Shown here: one piece after another, positions 1 through 9,233 of the stretch | Numbering within the stretch: position 1 is the first letter of the stretch | Layout: every line of letters begins with the position of its first letter | DNA from: Mesorhizobium sp. NZP2298 | GTDB taxonomy: Bacteria > Pseudomonadota > Alphaproteobacteria > Rhizobiales > Rhizobiaceae | DNA length: 64,000 bases | NCBI RefSeq assembly: GCF_013170825.1 | Contig: NZ_CP033365.1 | Coordinates: 3,918,001 to 3,982,000 of the forward strand | Reading direction: 5' to 3' | The notes under the pieces: model-generated | What the model was told of the DNA's origin: nothing | Databases searched by the model: none | The model's input: the letters and a program-made list of their open reading frames with translations, nothing else | Position numbers and translations under genes: made by a program

Positions 1-75
1 GCCTCCGGCGAGCGCCGGCGACGCCAGAAGCGCCAATGCGGCAAGCGCCGCGAACAGAGTTTTTCGGTTTGTCAT
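1..75 (-). CDS. N-terminus of an exported protein (partial)
   Basis: Only the first 25 codons are in the window; the gene continues past the left edge. The minus-strand ATG at 75 follows a strong GAGGAGG ribosome binding site at 80-88. The peptide begins MTNRKTLF, continues with a hydrophobic Ala/Leu stretch and has a likely signal-peptidase site after SPALA. This is a typical Sec signal peptide, so the product is probably periplasmic. No mature domain is visible and the function cannot be assigned. If the island model holds, this gene belongs to the backbone left of the island. Confidence 0.7.
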   Translation of the reverse strand, partial: MTNRKTLFAALAALALLASPALAGG

Positions 76-436
76 GGGTAACCTCCTCGGGGAATCGCCA
101 CCTCCACCCAACCGCTAGGGCAGCGTAATATGAGAAACCGCTAACCGTACGGAGTAAACTTTAGACAAATGCGGTCGCAATGCGCGAGGCCGGTGACCGC
201 AAGCGGCGTAATCATTTGATATTCCACGCAAATCAGCGCCATGAGACGGCGATGGCACTGAAGTCCCATGCCGGTCGGACCATGGTCCTGGCTGCCAACC
301 AATAATGGTCGAGCGGCCTGGCGGAAAGGCGCTGGAACACGGGAAGTCGATGACGAAAGCCTTGTCGGATGCGTTGCGTGCGAACGTCCTGGCTTTGCTC
401 CCGGCGAAGATGACGTGTTCGCCATATCGGCCTAGC
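76..436. other. Non-coding stretch left of the radC fragment
   Basis: This stretch holds the ribosome binding site and presumed promoter of the minus-strand exported-protein gene. I found no convincing gene in the rest. The open frames here have no ribosome binding site and no recognisable domain. Under the island model it is backbone DNA just outside the left junction. Confidence 0.5.
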
Positions 437-515
437 TCAGATCAGAAGCAGGCCCTTGATGCTGGCATATCCCTTGCGCCCGATGATGATGTGGTCATGC
501 ACGGCGATGCCCAGC
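437..515 (-). repeat. Orphan radC 3'-end fragment, candidate att site
   Basis: These 79 bases match 55069-55147, the last 26 codons and stop of radC, with two mismatches. Both copies lie in the same orientation, 54,632 bases apart. Similarity starts exactly at the radC stop codon and ends abruptly; the bases after 515 do not resemble further radC sequence. An intact gene plus a detached 3' end at the far side is the usual footprint of site-specific integration into a gene end. No integrase is seen, so the att interpretation is inferred while the repeat itself is observed. Confidence 0.85.
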
Positions 516-1066
516 GATCACCGTGGCTTCTCGTCGTAACCCCGGCGCTGCATTGGAGCGCTAAGGCGACGATGACAGCTTTGCGCCTCACATCCGGTCA
601 ATCAGAAACTCAAGGGCCGAAATTTCAAAGCGGACACTAAGACCGTCCTCTCACCTGCTTTGCCGCTCGGGACAGGTTCGGTAATGGGCCCTTTCGAGGT
701 GAGGAAGAAGATACTGAATTGAGGGCGCTGGTGCTCGGCAGCGCCCATGGGATGAAGCGTCGCGAACATACAGGAATGTTCCGCCTACTAGTGTCGCTCG
801 GTCACCAGAGGGGCGCCGCGATCAGTGAAACGCGGTAAAACCTTGGCGCACGCGGAAATCATTCGAGGTTGGCCCGCGGATGTTCTGGAGTTTACCATGG
901 CGATGCGATGGGCGCGATGTGATGCATCTCCAAACGCGATGACGTGCTGCCCATATGAGACTTCTCCCATTGCTTTCGTTGCCGCTAAAAATCGAATGAC
1001 AATAAGATGCGGTCACTGGAGTGGCTCACGGCTAGGGATGCCTGTTTTCGAGGAGGAGGAGTTGAA
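516..1066. other. Gene-poor junction region upstream of the ABC operon
   Basis: There are 551 bases with no supported gene between the radC fragment and the first ABC-transporter gene. Short open frames exist on both strands, but none has a good ribosome binding site or a domain I recognise. Nothing resembling a tyrosine or serine recombinase can be read in any frame. The region probably contains the promoter of the downstream transporter operon and may contain decayed island-end sequence. Confidence 0.5.
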
Positions 1067-2281
1067 ATGCGGATAAAATCATTGGCCGCCGCTGGCCTGC
1101 TGACGGCTATCGCTTTTGCCGGTACCGTCCCGGCGTATGCCCAGATGAAAGCCAAACAGTTCAATATCCTGATGTTGACCGATCTTTCTTCGGTTTACTC
1201 AGAAACATCGGGTCCCGGTGACGTTGAATTCGCCAAGATGGCTGTTGATGACTTCGGTGGAAAGGTCAACGGCGTACCGATCAATGTCATCGTCGTCGAC
1301 AACAAGCTGGATCCTGCACTCTCGGTCAATAAGGCGCGCGAGATCATAGACTCTCAGGGCGTGAACCTCATTACCGACGTGTCGAGTTCCGCTGCAGCCA
1401 TCGCCATAGCCAAGCTCGCCAATGAAAGGCACATTCTGACGACCTTCGTTAGCCCGGGAACCATGGCGCTTACTAATGAAGCCTGCGGCAAATACACTTG
1501 GCACTATGGATACGATACCTCAGCCATGTCCGCGCCGGTCAAGAAAATGACCCAGGACGGCACCAAAAAATGGTATTTTATCACAGCCGACTTTGCCTTC
1601 GGAAAGTCGTTGCTGGCTTCTTTCTCGAGTGCCGTTAAGCAAAATGGTGGTGAGGTCGTTGGGGTGGATATGGTGCCGTTCCCGAACGACGATTTCTCAA
1701 GCTATCTTCTCAAAGCGCAGGCGGCTGGCGCCGAGGCTATTGGCATCCTTGAATCCGGACAGGATCTGCGCAACGCGGTTAAGCAGGCCCGTGAATTCGG
1801 CTTGATGGATGCCGGAATAAAGATTGTTCCCGGACAGTTGAATCTTTCTGATGTGAAGGCTCTCGGGCCGGACACGTGGGCCGGCGTAAACGCCGCGCTG
1901 ATCTGGTATTGGGATCTCGACGACGAAACCCGGAAATTCACAAAGCGTTTCCGCGAGAAGCTGAGCTTCTACCCTGGTGACATACACGCGGGCAACTATT
2001 CTGCCGTCTATCAAGTACTGAAGGCCGTCCAAGAAATCGGGACGGACGATCCCGACAAGGTAACGGAAGCCCTAGAAGGTCGGCGTTTCAGCGACATGTT
2101 CACCAAGGACGCGCTCATGCGCAAGCGCGACCATCTTGTGGTGAAGCGTACCTTTATTGGCCAGGTCAAACCCGCATCGGAGGTCAAGAACGACAGCGAC
2201 TTTTTTAACATCGTCGGGTCGGTTCCAGGGGATGAGGCGTACTACCCGGAAGCAGAAAGCACCTGCAAGCACGATTGGTAG
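1067..2281 (+). CDS. ABC transporter substrate-binding protein, LIV/amide type
   Basis: This 404-residue periplasmic binding protein belongs to the Leu/Ile/Val-amide family (type I fold, Peripla_BP_6). Residues 1 to about 26 form a Sec signal peptide ending near PAYAQ. The mature part shows the family opening with IPM/DLSSVYSE-like ligand-loop residues and a central FITADFAFG segment. I chose ATG 1067 because AGGAGGAGGA lies just upstream; an in-frame ATG at 1007 would put the signal peptide inside the protein. It is the first gene of an operon with the fused permease and two ATPases, and it delivers the ligand to them. Ligand identity is unknown; the catabolic neighbours suggest an organic acid or amide rather than necessarily an amino acid. 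Confidence 0.93.
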   Translation: MRIKSLAAAGLLTAIAFAGTVPAYAQMKAKQFNILMLTDLSSVYSETSGPGDVEFAKMAVDDFGGKVNGVPINVIVVDNKLDPALSVNKAREIIDSQGVNLITDVSSSAAAIAIAKLANERHILTTFVSPGTMALTNEACGKYTWHYGYDTSAMSAPVKKMTQDGTKKWYFITADFAFGKSLLASFSSAVKQNGGEVVGVDMVPFPNDDFSSYLLKAQAAGAEAIGILESGQDLRNAVKQAREFGLMDAGIKIVPGQLNLSDVKALGPDTWAGVNAALIWYWDLDDETRKFTKRFREKLSFYPGDIHAGNYSAVYQVLKAVQEIGTDDPDKVTEALEGRRFSDMFTKDALMRKRDHLVVKRTFIGQVKPASEVKNDSDFFNIVGSVPGDEAYYPEAESTCKHDW

Positions 2282-2360
2282 CGGAAGAAGCATGCCTCCC
2301 GCCATCGGCTGATCGCCGACGGAGGGAGGCGTTCATCCGCAACGCAACCGAGGCCGGCCA

Positions 2361-4277
2361 ATGTCTTACTATGCAATTTTGCTCTTCAACGGACTTGTGA
2401 CGGGAGGTGTCCTGGCGTTGATGAGTCTCGGCATGAGCATCATCTTCGGCATGATGCGCGTAGTCAATTTCATGCATGGCGCGATGTTCATGCTGGGCGC
2501 AATCGTCGCGGTGATTCTGGGATCGCATCTCGGTGTTTCGCTTTGGCTGGGCTTTCTCATTTCCGCCGTTCTGGTCGGACTGCTTGGTGTGATTATTGAG
2601 CGGCTGCTCATCCGCCGACTTTATGGCTTGGATCTCGCCTACATCCTGATTTTGACCTTCGGCCTCTCGCTGATCATCGAAGACGTTGTTCGAATTTTTT
2701 ACGGCGTTACGTCGGCGCCATACCTGGTGCCTGACCTTCTCAAGGGTGCCGTCAGCCTCGGCTTCGCCTCATACCCGAAATATCGCCTCTTCGTCGTTGT
2801 GGTATCGGTGTTTCTATGCCTGGGCACATATTTGGCGCTTGAGCGCACGCGCCTGGGATCTCTGATCCGGGCGGCATCGGAGCGGCCCGATCTGCTTAAA
2901 TGCTTCGGCGGCAATGTGCCCCTTCTCGTGTCCGGCACGTTCTTTTTCGCCTCCGCTCTGGCTGGGCTCGCGGGGGCGCTTTCCGCACCGATGCGCAACG
3001 TGTCGCCGTTCATGGGAGAGGAAATGATCAATTTCGTCTTCGCCGTGGTCGTCGCCGGCGGCATGGGCTCGATCGCCGGATCGGCAATCATGGGCTTTGC
3101 GTCAGGCCTCGTCTCGGCTATCGCGGCCATCTTCTATGCGCCGGCGGCCTCCGCAGTCATATACATTCTGATGCTTGTCGTGCTTCTAATACGCCCGGGC
3201 GGGATTTTCCAAGGCATCGATATTTCGCATTTCGCGCTGCATTATACACCGATGACCGAGCGTGCGCGGCGGGTGTTCTTGAGCCGACCCACCGCTCTCA
3301 TTGCGCTGGCGGCAGCGCTTTTGCTTCCGTGGCTGGTCTATCCGGTCCTTGCGACCGACATTATCCTTTGGGGGCTGTTTGCGGTTGGTTTCGATCTGTT
3401 GTTCGCGATCGGCGGACTCCTCTCGTTCGGCCAGGCCGCCTATTGGGGCATGTCGGCCTACGTCACCGGGATCCTGATGGTTAAGTTCGGGGCTCCAATG
3501 TTCCTTTCGCTGCTCGGCGGCGTCGCCCTGAGCACGATTGTAAGTCTTCTTTTTGGCTTCATCGTCGCAAGAAAGAAAGGGATCTATTTCTCCATGATCA
3601 CCTTTGCATTCGCGTCGATCGTTTATTTCGTCGTCAATCAGTTTCCCGACTACACGGGCGGTGAGGACGGGTTGCACGGATTGGTTCGACCAACGCTCCT
3701 GGGCTTGGACCTCAAGGACGACCGGATCTTCTATTATGTTTGCCTCGCTGCCGCTGCCTTGGTGATTTTCACGGTAATTCGACTTCTAAAGTCGCCGTAC
3801 GGCCTTGCGCTTCTCGGCGCCCGCGAGAACGAGCAGCGCATGATGAGCCTTGGCTACAGCGTCTACGGCTTGCGTGTGAAGGCGTATGTATTTTCGGCGG
3901 TGGTGTGCTCGATCGGCGGCGCTCTCTATGCCCTTAACCATCAGTTTGTTACCCTTGAAATGGTCTCATGGCGCGCTTCTGGAGAGCCTATCATGATGAC
4001 GCTGCTTGGCGGCGCCGGTACCATCTTCGGCCCATTTCTAGGCAGTGGCATCGTTTTGCTCATGCGCAATACGTTGTCGTCAATCACGGACAATGGCAGC
4101 CTGTTCCTCGGCCTTCTGTTCGTGGCCGTCGTACTGTTGTTCCGACGCGGAATACTCGGCGAGATCGTGCATCATTCGGTCGATCGCGCCACGTCGCCCG
4201 ATATGCCGGCAAAGGGTGAGCTTTACGCCGCAAACCCGAACCAGATTGCAACAACCGGAGAGGTGGCCGATGCCTGA
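2361..4277 (+). CDS. Fused LivH-LivM-type ABC permease
   Basis: This 638-residue inner-membrane protein carries two permease domains usually encoded by separate genes. Residues 1 to about 290 resemble LivH (start MSYYAILLFNG, with the MSLGMSIIFGMMRVVNFMHG region). Residues about 310 to 610 resemble LivM (GFDLLFAIGGLLSFGQAAYWG motif region and GGAGTIFGPFLGS). The short C-terminal tail is hydrophilic. The fusion means one polypeptide supplies both halves of the channel. The last 8 bases overlap the ATP-binding gene, so the two are translationally coupled. It works with the binding protein at 1067 and the ATPases at 4270 and 5070. Confidence 0.92.
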   Translation: MSYYAILLFNGLVTGGVLALMSLGMSIIFGMMRVVNFMHGAMFMLGAIVAVILGSHLGVSLWLGFLISAVLVGLLGVIIERLLIRRLYGLDLAYILILTFGLSLIIEDVVRIFYGVTSAPYLVPDLLKGAVSLGFASYPKYRLFVVVVSVFLCLGTYLALERTRLGSLIRAASERPDLLKCFGGNVPLLVSGTFFFASALAGLAGALSAPMRNVSPFMGEEMINFVFAVVVAGGMGSIAGSAIMGFASGLVSAIAAIFYAPAASAVIYILMLVVLLIRPGGIFQGIDISHFALHYTPMTERARRVFLSRPTALIALAAALLLPWLVYPVLATDIILWGLFAVGFDLLFAIGGLLSFGQAAYWGMSAYVTGILMVKFGAPMFLSLLGGVALSTIVSLLFGFIVARKKGIYFSMITFAFASIVYFVVNQFPDYTGGEDGLHGLVRPTLLGLDLKDDRIFYYVCLAAAALVIFTVIRLLKSPYGLALLGARENEQRMMSLGYSVYGLRVKAYVFSAVVCSIGGALYALNHQFVTLEMVSWRASGEPIMMTLLGGAGTIFGPFLGSGIVLLMRNTLSSITDNGSLFLGLLFVAVVLLFRRGILGEIVHHSVDRATSPDMPAKGELYAANPNQIATTGEVADA

Positions 4278-5067
4278 TCCTGGCGTTAGTAACTCCGTCT
4301 ACGGGGCGGGTTCGACAGACGTGCCGCTCCTTGAACTGCAGTCGGTCACAATGAGCTTTGGCGGTTTCACGGCCATCAACAACATCAGCTTGAAGTTCGA
4401 GAAAAAGCCGGTTTACGGGATCATCGGACCGAACGGCGCCGGCAAGACCACTCTGTTCAATATCTTGAGCGGTTTTTATCGGCCCAAGCGTGGTCGTCTG
4501 CTGTTTAACGGTGAAGACATGACTTCGCTGCGCACCGAACAGTTTGCCCGGCGCGGGATCGTGCGAAGTTTTCAAATCACCAGCATTTTTCCCAATCTGG
4601 CGGTCATGGACAATGTTGTCCTGTCGGTGCAACGGCGAGCGGATGGGGGCGCCAAAGTGCTGGCGAAGTCAGGCTGGCACGAGAACCACAGACCTGAAGC
4701 CAACGCTTTGCTGGATCAGGTCGGCATTCCGCCATCTTTGCGCGAGCGGCCGGCCAGTGATCTTTCCTATGGCCGCAAACGGGCCTTGGAACTCGCGATC
4801 TCCTTGGCGGCGCACCCGGCGATCCTTCTTCTCGACGAACCGACCGCAGGGATGACGAGTGCGGACGTGTCACGCACAACTGACCTAATCGCCCAATTGT
4901 CCCGCGAGCGCACGATCATCGTTGTGGAGCACAATCTTGGAGTCATCGCCGATGTCGCCGACGAAATCATCGTCATGCAGCAGGGTGCTCTGCTCGCTTG
5001 CGGGCGCTATGACGACGTACGAAAGGACCCTCGCGTAATCGAAGCCTACCTGGGAAAACGCCATTGA
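4270..5067 (+). CDS. livG: ABC transporter ATP-binding protein, LivG type
   Basis: This 265-residue cytoplasmic ATPase has a Walker A (GPNGAGKTT) near residues 52-60, an ABC signature region reading LSYGRKRALE near 163-172 instead of the usual LSGGQ, and Walker B LLLDEPTAGM near 186-195. The altered signature with Tyr and Arg is normal for LivG-like subunits. ATG 4270 lies inside the end of the permease gene, overlapping it by 8 bases. The upstream in-frame extension has no family similarity. It pairs with the LivF-type ATPase that follows. Confidence 0.92.
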   Translation: MPDPGVSNSVYGAGSTDVPLLELQSVTMSFGGFTAINNISLKFEKKPVYGIIGPNGAGKTTLFNILSGFYRPKRGRLLFNGEDMTSLRTEQFARRGIVRSFQITSIFPNLAVMDNVVLSVQRRADGGAKVLAKSGWHENHRPEANALLDQVGIPPSLRERPASDLSYGRKRALELAISLAAHPAILLLDEPTAGMTSADVSRTTDLIAQLSRERTIIVVEHNLGVIADVADEIIVMQQGALLACGRYDDVRKDPRVIEAYLGKRH

Positions 5068-5069
5068 GT

Positions 5070-5762
5070 ATGTTGGAGATAAGAAATCTCGATGCCTATT
5101 ATGGTGAAAGCCATATATTGCAGAGCGTCGGCCTGTCAGTCGACGCAGGCGAGGTCGTGACGCTGGTGGGGCGCAACGGCGCCGGCAAGACCACGCTGCT
5201 TAAATCCATCATTGGTGACATACCGCGCCGGACGGGAAGCATCCGTTTTGGCAGCTCGGAAATCATCGACATTTCGCCCGAGCGCATTTGCAGGATGGGA
5301 GTGGGCTTTGCCCCTGAGGACCGCGGCATATTTTCGACATTGAACGTCCATGAAAATCTGACCATCGGTCGGCCGAACAAAACCACAGGATGGCCACTTG
5401 AACGGATTTACCAGCATTTCCCGATTCTCAAGGCACGGCGCCTGCAAAAGGCAGCGTCTCTGTCTGGCGGAGAGAAGCAGATGCTGGCGATCGCGCGTCC
5501 GCTCTATATGGGAGCGTCGTTCCTCCTGCTTGATGAGCCAACCGAGGGCTTGGCTCCTGTAGTTGTCGATGCAATCGGTGCGATCATTAATGATATCAAG
5601 TCGACCGGTCTGACAATTCTATTGGTCGAACAGAATCTTCAGTTTGCGGCTGAGGTTACGGACAGATACTACATGATCGAGAACGGGAAGATCGTAAAGG
5701 AATTGACGAATCTCCAGATGGCTGATGAGGAACAAAGTCTGCTCGACTATCTTGGTGTCTGA
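5070..5762 (+). CDS. livF: ABC transporter ATP-binding protein, LivF type
   Basis: This 230-residue ATPase starts MLEIRNLDAYYG as LivF proteins do. Walker A GRNGAGKTT is near residue 33, signature LSGGEKQML near 130 and Walker B LLLDEPTEGLAP near 152. ATG 5070 is 2 bases after the livG stop; a TTG at 5064 overlapping that stop is an alternative that adds two residues. It completes a five-domain LIV-type importer. Transcription probably ends in the 374-base gap downstream, although I see no clear terminator. Confidence 0.92.
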   Translation: MLEIRNLDAYYGESHILQSVGLSVDAGEVVTLVGRNGAGKTTLLKSIIGDIPRRTGSIRFGSSEIIDISPERICRMGVGFAPEDRGIFSTLNVHENLTIGRPNKTTGWPLERIYQHFPILKARRLQKAASLSGGEKQMLAIARPLYMGASFLLLDEPTEGLAPVVVDAIGAIINDIKSTGLTILLVEQNLQFAAEVTDRYYMIENGKIVKELTNLQMADEEQSLLDYLGV

Positions 5763-6136
5763 CAATTCTCCTACTTCTCGTTGCGTGTAGGAAGGCGTGC
5801 CGGGATCGGAGCCTTCGTGACCGACCGTTTTAGGTGTCGGCTTGGGAATGCCGATCAACGCCTGACAGGGCTGGGAGGCAGAACTGTCCAGCCGCTCCGC
5901 TGATTTTGAAGATGCGGCGGGCAGAAGCAACTGGACCGTGGCGTGATCCGCATCGTCGTTCGCGACGGAGCCATGTCGAAATGAGCCTTCAAGGCGTGTG
6001 GGCTAACTCCTAGATTGCAGGCGGCCTGATACCTCTGTGGATTTCGCCGACGACGAGCGCCTGGTGTCCAGTCGCATGCTCCGTTCAGCGAGTGTCCTCG
6101 GCAGATGCAATCAGGCGCCGCCGCGAAGAGGTCACC
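5763..6136. other. Intergenic region before leuC
   Basis: The 374 bases between the transporter operon and leuC contain no supported gene. No strong hairpin or palindrome stands out. The length suggests that leuC-leuD has its own promoter here, but I cannot point to convincing -35 and -10 elements. Confidence 0.4.
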
Positions 6137-7543
6137 ATGGCGAAGACGCTGTATGAAAAAATCTGGGATGCCCATGTCGTCAAGCCACTGGGCGACAACA
6201 GGGCCATTCTCTTTGTCGACCGCCATCTGGTTCATGAAGGTGTCGCGACTTACGCATTTTCGGGGCTAAGTGCGCGCGGGCGCAAGGTGCACCGTCCCGA
6301 TCTGACGATCGGCGTGGCCGACCACGTCGTTCCCACGACGCCCCGCGTCAACGGGATCGCCTATGAGGACGAGGACGCCCGCAAGATGGTCCAGGACATT
6401 GAGGCCTACTGCGGGCAGGCCGGTATCGACGTCTATTCGGTCGGCAACCGTCGGCAGGGTATCGTCCACGTGATCGGGCCTGAACTCGGCTTTGTGCTGC
6501 CCGGCGCGCTGCTGGTGTGCGGTGACAGCCACACCTCCACCCATGGCGCATTCGGGGCACTCGCCTTTGGCATCGGCATCTCCGAGGTCGAGCACGTGCT
6601 GACGACGCAGACCATCGTGCAGCGCAAGTCCAAGTCGATGCGTGTCAACGTGAAGGGCGAACTGCCCTCCGGCGCAACGGCGAAAGACCTAATCCTTTCG
6701 ATTCTGCATACGATCGGCGTGGCAGGTGGTACCGGCCACGTCATCGAATACCAGGGAGAGGCGGTTCGGGCGCTGACCATGGAACAGCGCATGACGCTGT
6801 GCAACATGTCGATCGAGGGCGGCGCGCGCGCCGGCATGGTGGCGCCCGACGAGAAGACCATCGCCTATCTGGAAGGACGCAAATACTCGCCGAAGGACGA
6901 AATGTGGGGCCGGGCAGTGGATTCGTGGCGCTCGCTGAAGTCAGATCCGGATGCGTTCTTCGACGCGGATGTCGAAATCGCCGGATCCGACGTAGTGCCC
7001 TTCGTCACCTGGGGCACCAATCCCGGCCAATCGCTGCCGATCGTAGGCAGGGTGCCAAACCCTTCATCCTGCGACAACGAGAGCGAGCGCACCAGTATCC
7101 AAGGCGCACTCGACTACATGGGCCTGCAGCCCGGACAGGCGCTGACCGACATCCACGTTGATCACGTCTTCATCGGCTCGTGCACCAATGGCCGCATCGA
7201 GGATTTGCGGGCCGCGGCCGCAGTGGTGCGGGGGCGCAAGGTCGCCGACGGTACGACCGCCTGGATTGTGCCTGGTTCGGGGCCGGTCAAGGACCAGGCT
7301 GAGCAGGAGGGACTCGACCAGATCTTCATCGAGGCCGGCTTCGACTGGCGTGAGCCGGGCTGCTCGATGTGCCTGGCGATGAATGGCGAGCGGCTGAAAC
7401 CTGGCGAACGATGCGCATCGACATCGAACCGGAATTTCGAAGGGCGACAGGGGCGCGGTGCGCGTACGCATCTGATGAGCCCCGCCATGGCCGCGGCAGC
7501 GGCGATCACCGGCCATTTGACAGACGTGCGCGAACTGATCTGA
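6137..7543 (+). CDS. leuC: 3-isopropylmalate dehydratase large subunit (LeuC-like aconitase family)
   Basis: This 468-residue protein has the normal LeuC length. It contains the three [4Fe-4S] cysteines, Cys348 in the GSCTNGR motif and Cys408/Cys411 in GCSMCLAMN, plus [14 protein letters not shown] near residue 128. The family interconverts 2- and 3-hydroxy dicarboxylic acids through an unsaturated intermediate. ATG 6137 follows GAAGAGGT; the track-style upstream start adds residues with no family match. It is followed 8 bases later by leuD. The genomic context (importer, FAH enzyme, amidohydrolase, LysR, no leuA) suggests a catabolic dehydratase or isomerase paralogue rather than the housekeeping leucine enzyme. 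That reassignment is inference. Confidence 0.9.
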   Translation: MAKTLYEKIWDAHVVKPLGDNRAILFVDRHLVHEGVATYAFSGLSARGRKVHRPDLTIGVADHVVPTTPRVNGIAYEDEDARKMVQDIEAYCGQAGIDVYSVGNRRQGIVHVIGPELGFVLPGALLVCGDSHTSTHGAFGALAFGIGISEVEHVLTTQTIVQRKSKSMRVNVKGELPSGATAKDLILSILHTIGVAGGTGHVIEYQGEAVRALTMEQRMTLCNMSIEGGARAGMVAPDEKTIAYLEGRKYSPKDEMWGRAVDSWRSLKSDPDAFFDADVEIAGSDVVPFVTWGTNPGQSLPIVGRVPNPSSCDNESERTSIQGALDYMGLQPGQALTDIHVDHVFIGSCTNGRIEDLRAAAAVVRGRKVADGTTAWIVPGSGPVKDQAEQEGLDQIFIEAGFDWREPGCSMCLAMNGERLKPGERCASTSNRNFEGRQGRGARTHLMSPAMAAAAAITGHLTDVRELI

Positions 7544-7550
7544 GGCGAAT

Positions 7551-8177
7551 ATGGAACCGATCTCCGGACACAGCGGCATCGCCGCGCCCTTTCCGATGTC
7601 CGACATCAACACAGACCTGATCTATCCCCAGCAGTTCCTGCGCAAGCCGGATCGCAACGCGATGGCACCGTTCCTGTTTCACAGCCTGCGCTACAGACCA
7701 GACGGCACACCAGATCCGGACTTTATCCTCAACAAGCAGCCCTATGACGAGGCGACGATCATCATCGCGGGGCGTAATTTCGGCTCCGGTTCGTCGCGCG
7801 AGCACGCGCCCTGGGCACTGAAATCATTCGGCATACGCTGCCTGATCTCCTCCATGTTCGCCGATATATTCAAGGCGAACTGCATCAACAACGGCATCAT
7901 TCCTGCGACCGTCAGCGAGGACGTGCTGGCAGAGTGCCTGCGCGCGGCGGCGAATCCGCAGGAAGCGCGCTTCACGGTGGACCTGGAAAGGCGCGAGCTC
8001 AGCCACCTGCGGCTTGGCACAGTGCCGTTCTTGATTGTCGATTCCGACCGGGAGCGGCTGCTGAAGGGCAATGATTTCATCGACGACACTCTGGCGGAAC
8101 TGCCGGCGATCAAAGATCATGAGAAAGCGTCGGCGCAAGCGACGCCATGGCTCAGTCTCGGGGCTGTCGCCGACTGA
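7551..8177 (+). CDS. leuD: 3-isopropylmalate dehydratase small subunit (LeuD-like)
   Basis: This 208-residue swivel-domain subunit partners the LeuC-like protein just upstream. It shows the family features DINTDLIYPQQFL near residue 18 and FGSGSSREHAPWAL near residue 80, which contribute to substrate recognition. Length is normal for the family. ATG 7551 lies 8 bases after the leuC stop, so the two are co-transcribed. The 289 bases that follow hold no gene I can support. Confidence 0.92.
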   Translation: MEPISGHSGIAAPFPMSDINTDLIYPQQFLRKPDRNAMAPFLFHSLRYRPDGTPDPDFILNKQPYDEATIIIAGRNFGSGSSREHAPWALKSFGIRCLISSMFADIFKANCINNGIIPATVSEDVLAECLRAAANPQEARFTVDLERRELSHLRLGTVPFLIVDSDRERLLKGNDFIDDTLAELPAIKDHEKASAQATPWLSLGAVAD

Positions 8178-8466
8178 TACGAAAGGGACAAATGGCGTTA
8201 TTGTCGGCTGCGCTTGGAGACCACGCAGTCGCGGATGCACCGTTCTCTGCGACGCTGGCAGCGATCGTGTTCGCTGCTGTTTGAGCCACAACCGCTACAG
8301 AAAGCGACGCTATCGGGACACAGCTAGGGTCATCCATGGCTCGAACGACTTGCCTCGGTTACACGCCAAAACTCCATAGGGTCGCTCTCGCTCCGCCGCC
8401 CTGACAGCCGCTCGACGAGCGCCGAACACCGTGAAGGAAGCGCCGCTTCCATTCCCGCAATCCGGC

Positions 8467-9075
8467 TTATGGCTGAAGGCGTGCCATCTCGAAAATGTCG
8501 TCGCAGACAATGTAGCTGTTACCCTGCATCCGCCCGACGACGCGCATCTTCGCCGTATCGACATGGAAGCGTTCCGGATTGATGAGCAGGTCGTTGCGGA
8601 TATGCATGACTTGCACAAGGCCGAGGATAAGCGAACGGTTTGACCCCAGCTCGACGATTTGCATCAGCTTGCACTCGAAGGACACCGGGCTTTCTGCGAT
8701 GCGCGGCGCGCCGATCGAAAGCGAGGCCTGCGAGCTCAGCCCGGAGACGGTGAACTCGTCGACGGCCGGGCCGTATTCGGTGGCCGTGACGTTCATCACC
8801 TTCAGCCGATCTTCGTCGACCAGGTTGACGACGAACTCGCCGGTGGCGCGGATGTTACGGCCTGTGTCCTTCCGGTCGCCGGGACTGCGGTCGTTGATCG
8901 AGAATCCGACAACCGGCGGATCCTCGCCGAAAACATTGAAGAAGGAGAACGGCGCGGCGTTGCGCTGACCGGCTTCGCTGATGGTGGAAACCCAAGCTAT
9001 AGGGCGGGGCGTGATGGTGGAGGACAGGAGCTTGTATCGCTCAATGGGCTTGAGGTCGGAAAAATTGAAATGCAT
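8467..9075 (-). CDS. Flavin reductase-like FMN-binding split-barrel protein
   Basis: This 202-residue protein starts MHFNFSDLKPIERYKLL and carries the flavin-reductase-like signature TITPRPIAWVST near residues 18-29 and NAAPFSFFNVF near 37-47. Such proteins bind FMN and reduce it or act with a partner oxygenase; no oxygenase is encoded nearby. The start at 9075 follows GGAG. A longer frame reaching further upstream runs out of frame through the FAH gene and is not real. Its orientation groups it with the FAH and LeuB-like genes transcribed leftwards. The physiological substrate is unknown. Confidence 0.85.
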   Translation of the reverse strand: MHFNFSDLKPIERYKLLSSTITPRPIAWVSTISEAGQRNAAPFSFFNVFGEDPPVVGFSINDRSPGDRKDTGRNIRATGEFVVNLVDEDRLKVMNVTATEYGPAVDEFTVSGLSSQASLSIGAPRIAESPVSFECKLMQIVELGSNRSLILGLVQVMHIRNDLLINPERFHVDTAKMRVVGRMQGNSYIVCDDIFEMARLQP

Positions 9076-9233
9076 GCCTGCTCCGGCGGGTCTAGAAATG
9101 TCAGATGCCAACATTGATGGGCGATGTGAAGGCCCTAACCGGGATGGCGAACGGAAATCGTCAGCCTTCGAGGATTTAATCGCTGCCACCCACGTCAAAG
9201 GCGTCGGGTCGACGGTCATGGAGCATCCGATCG

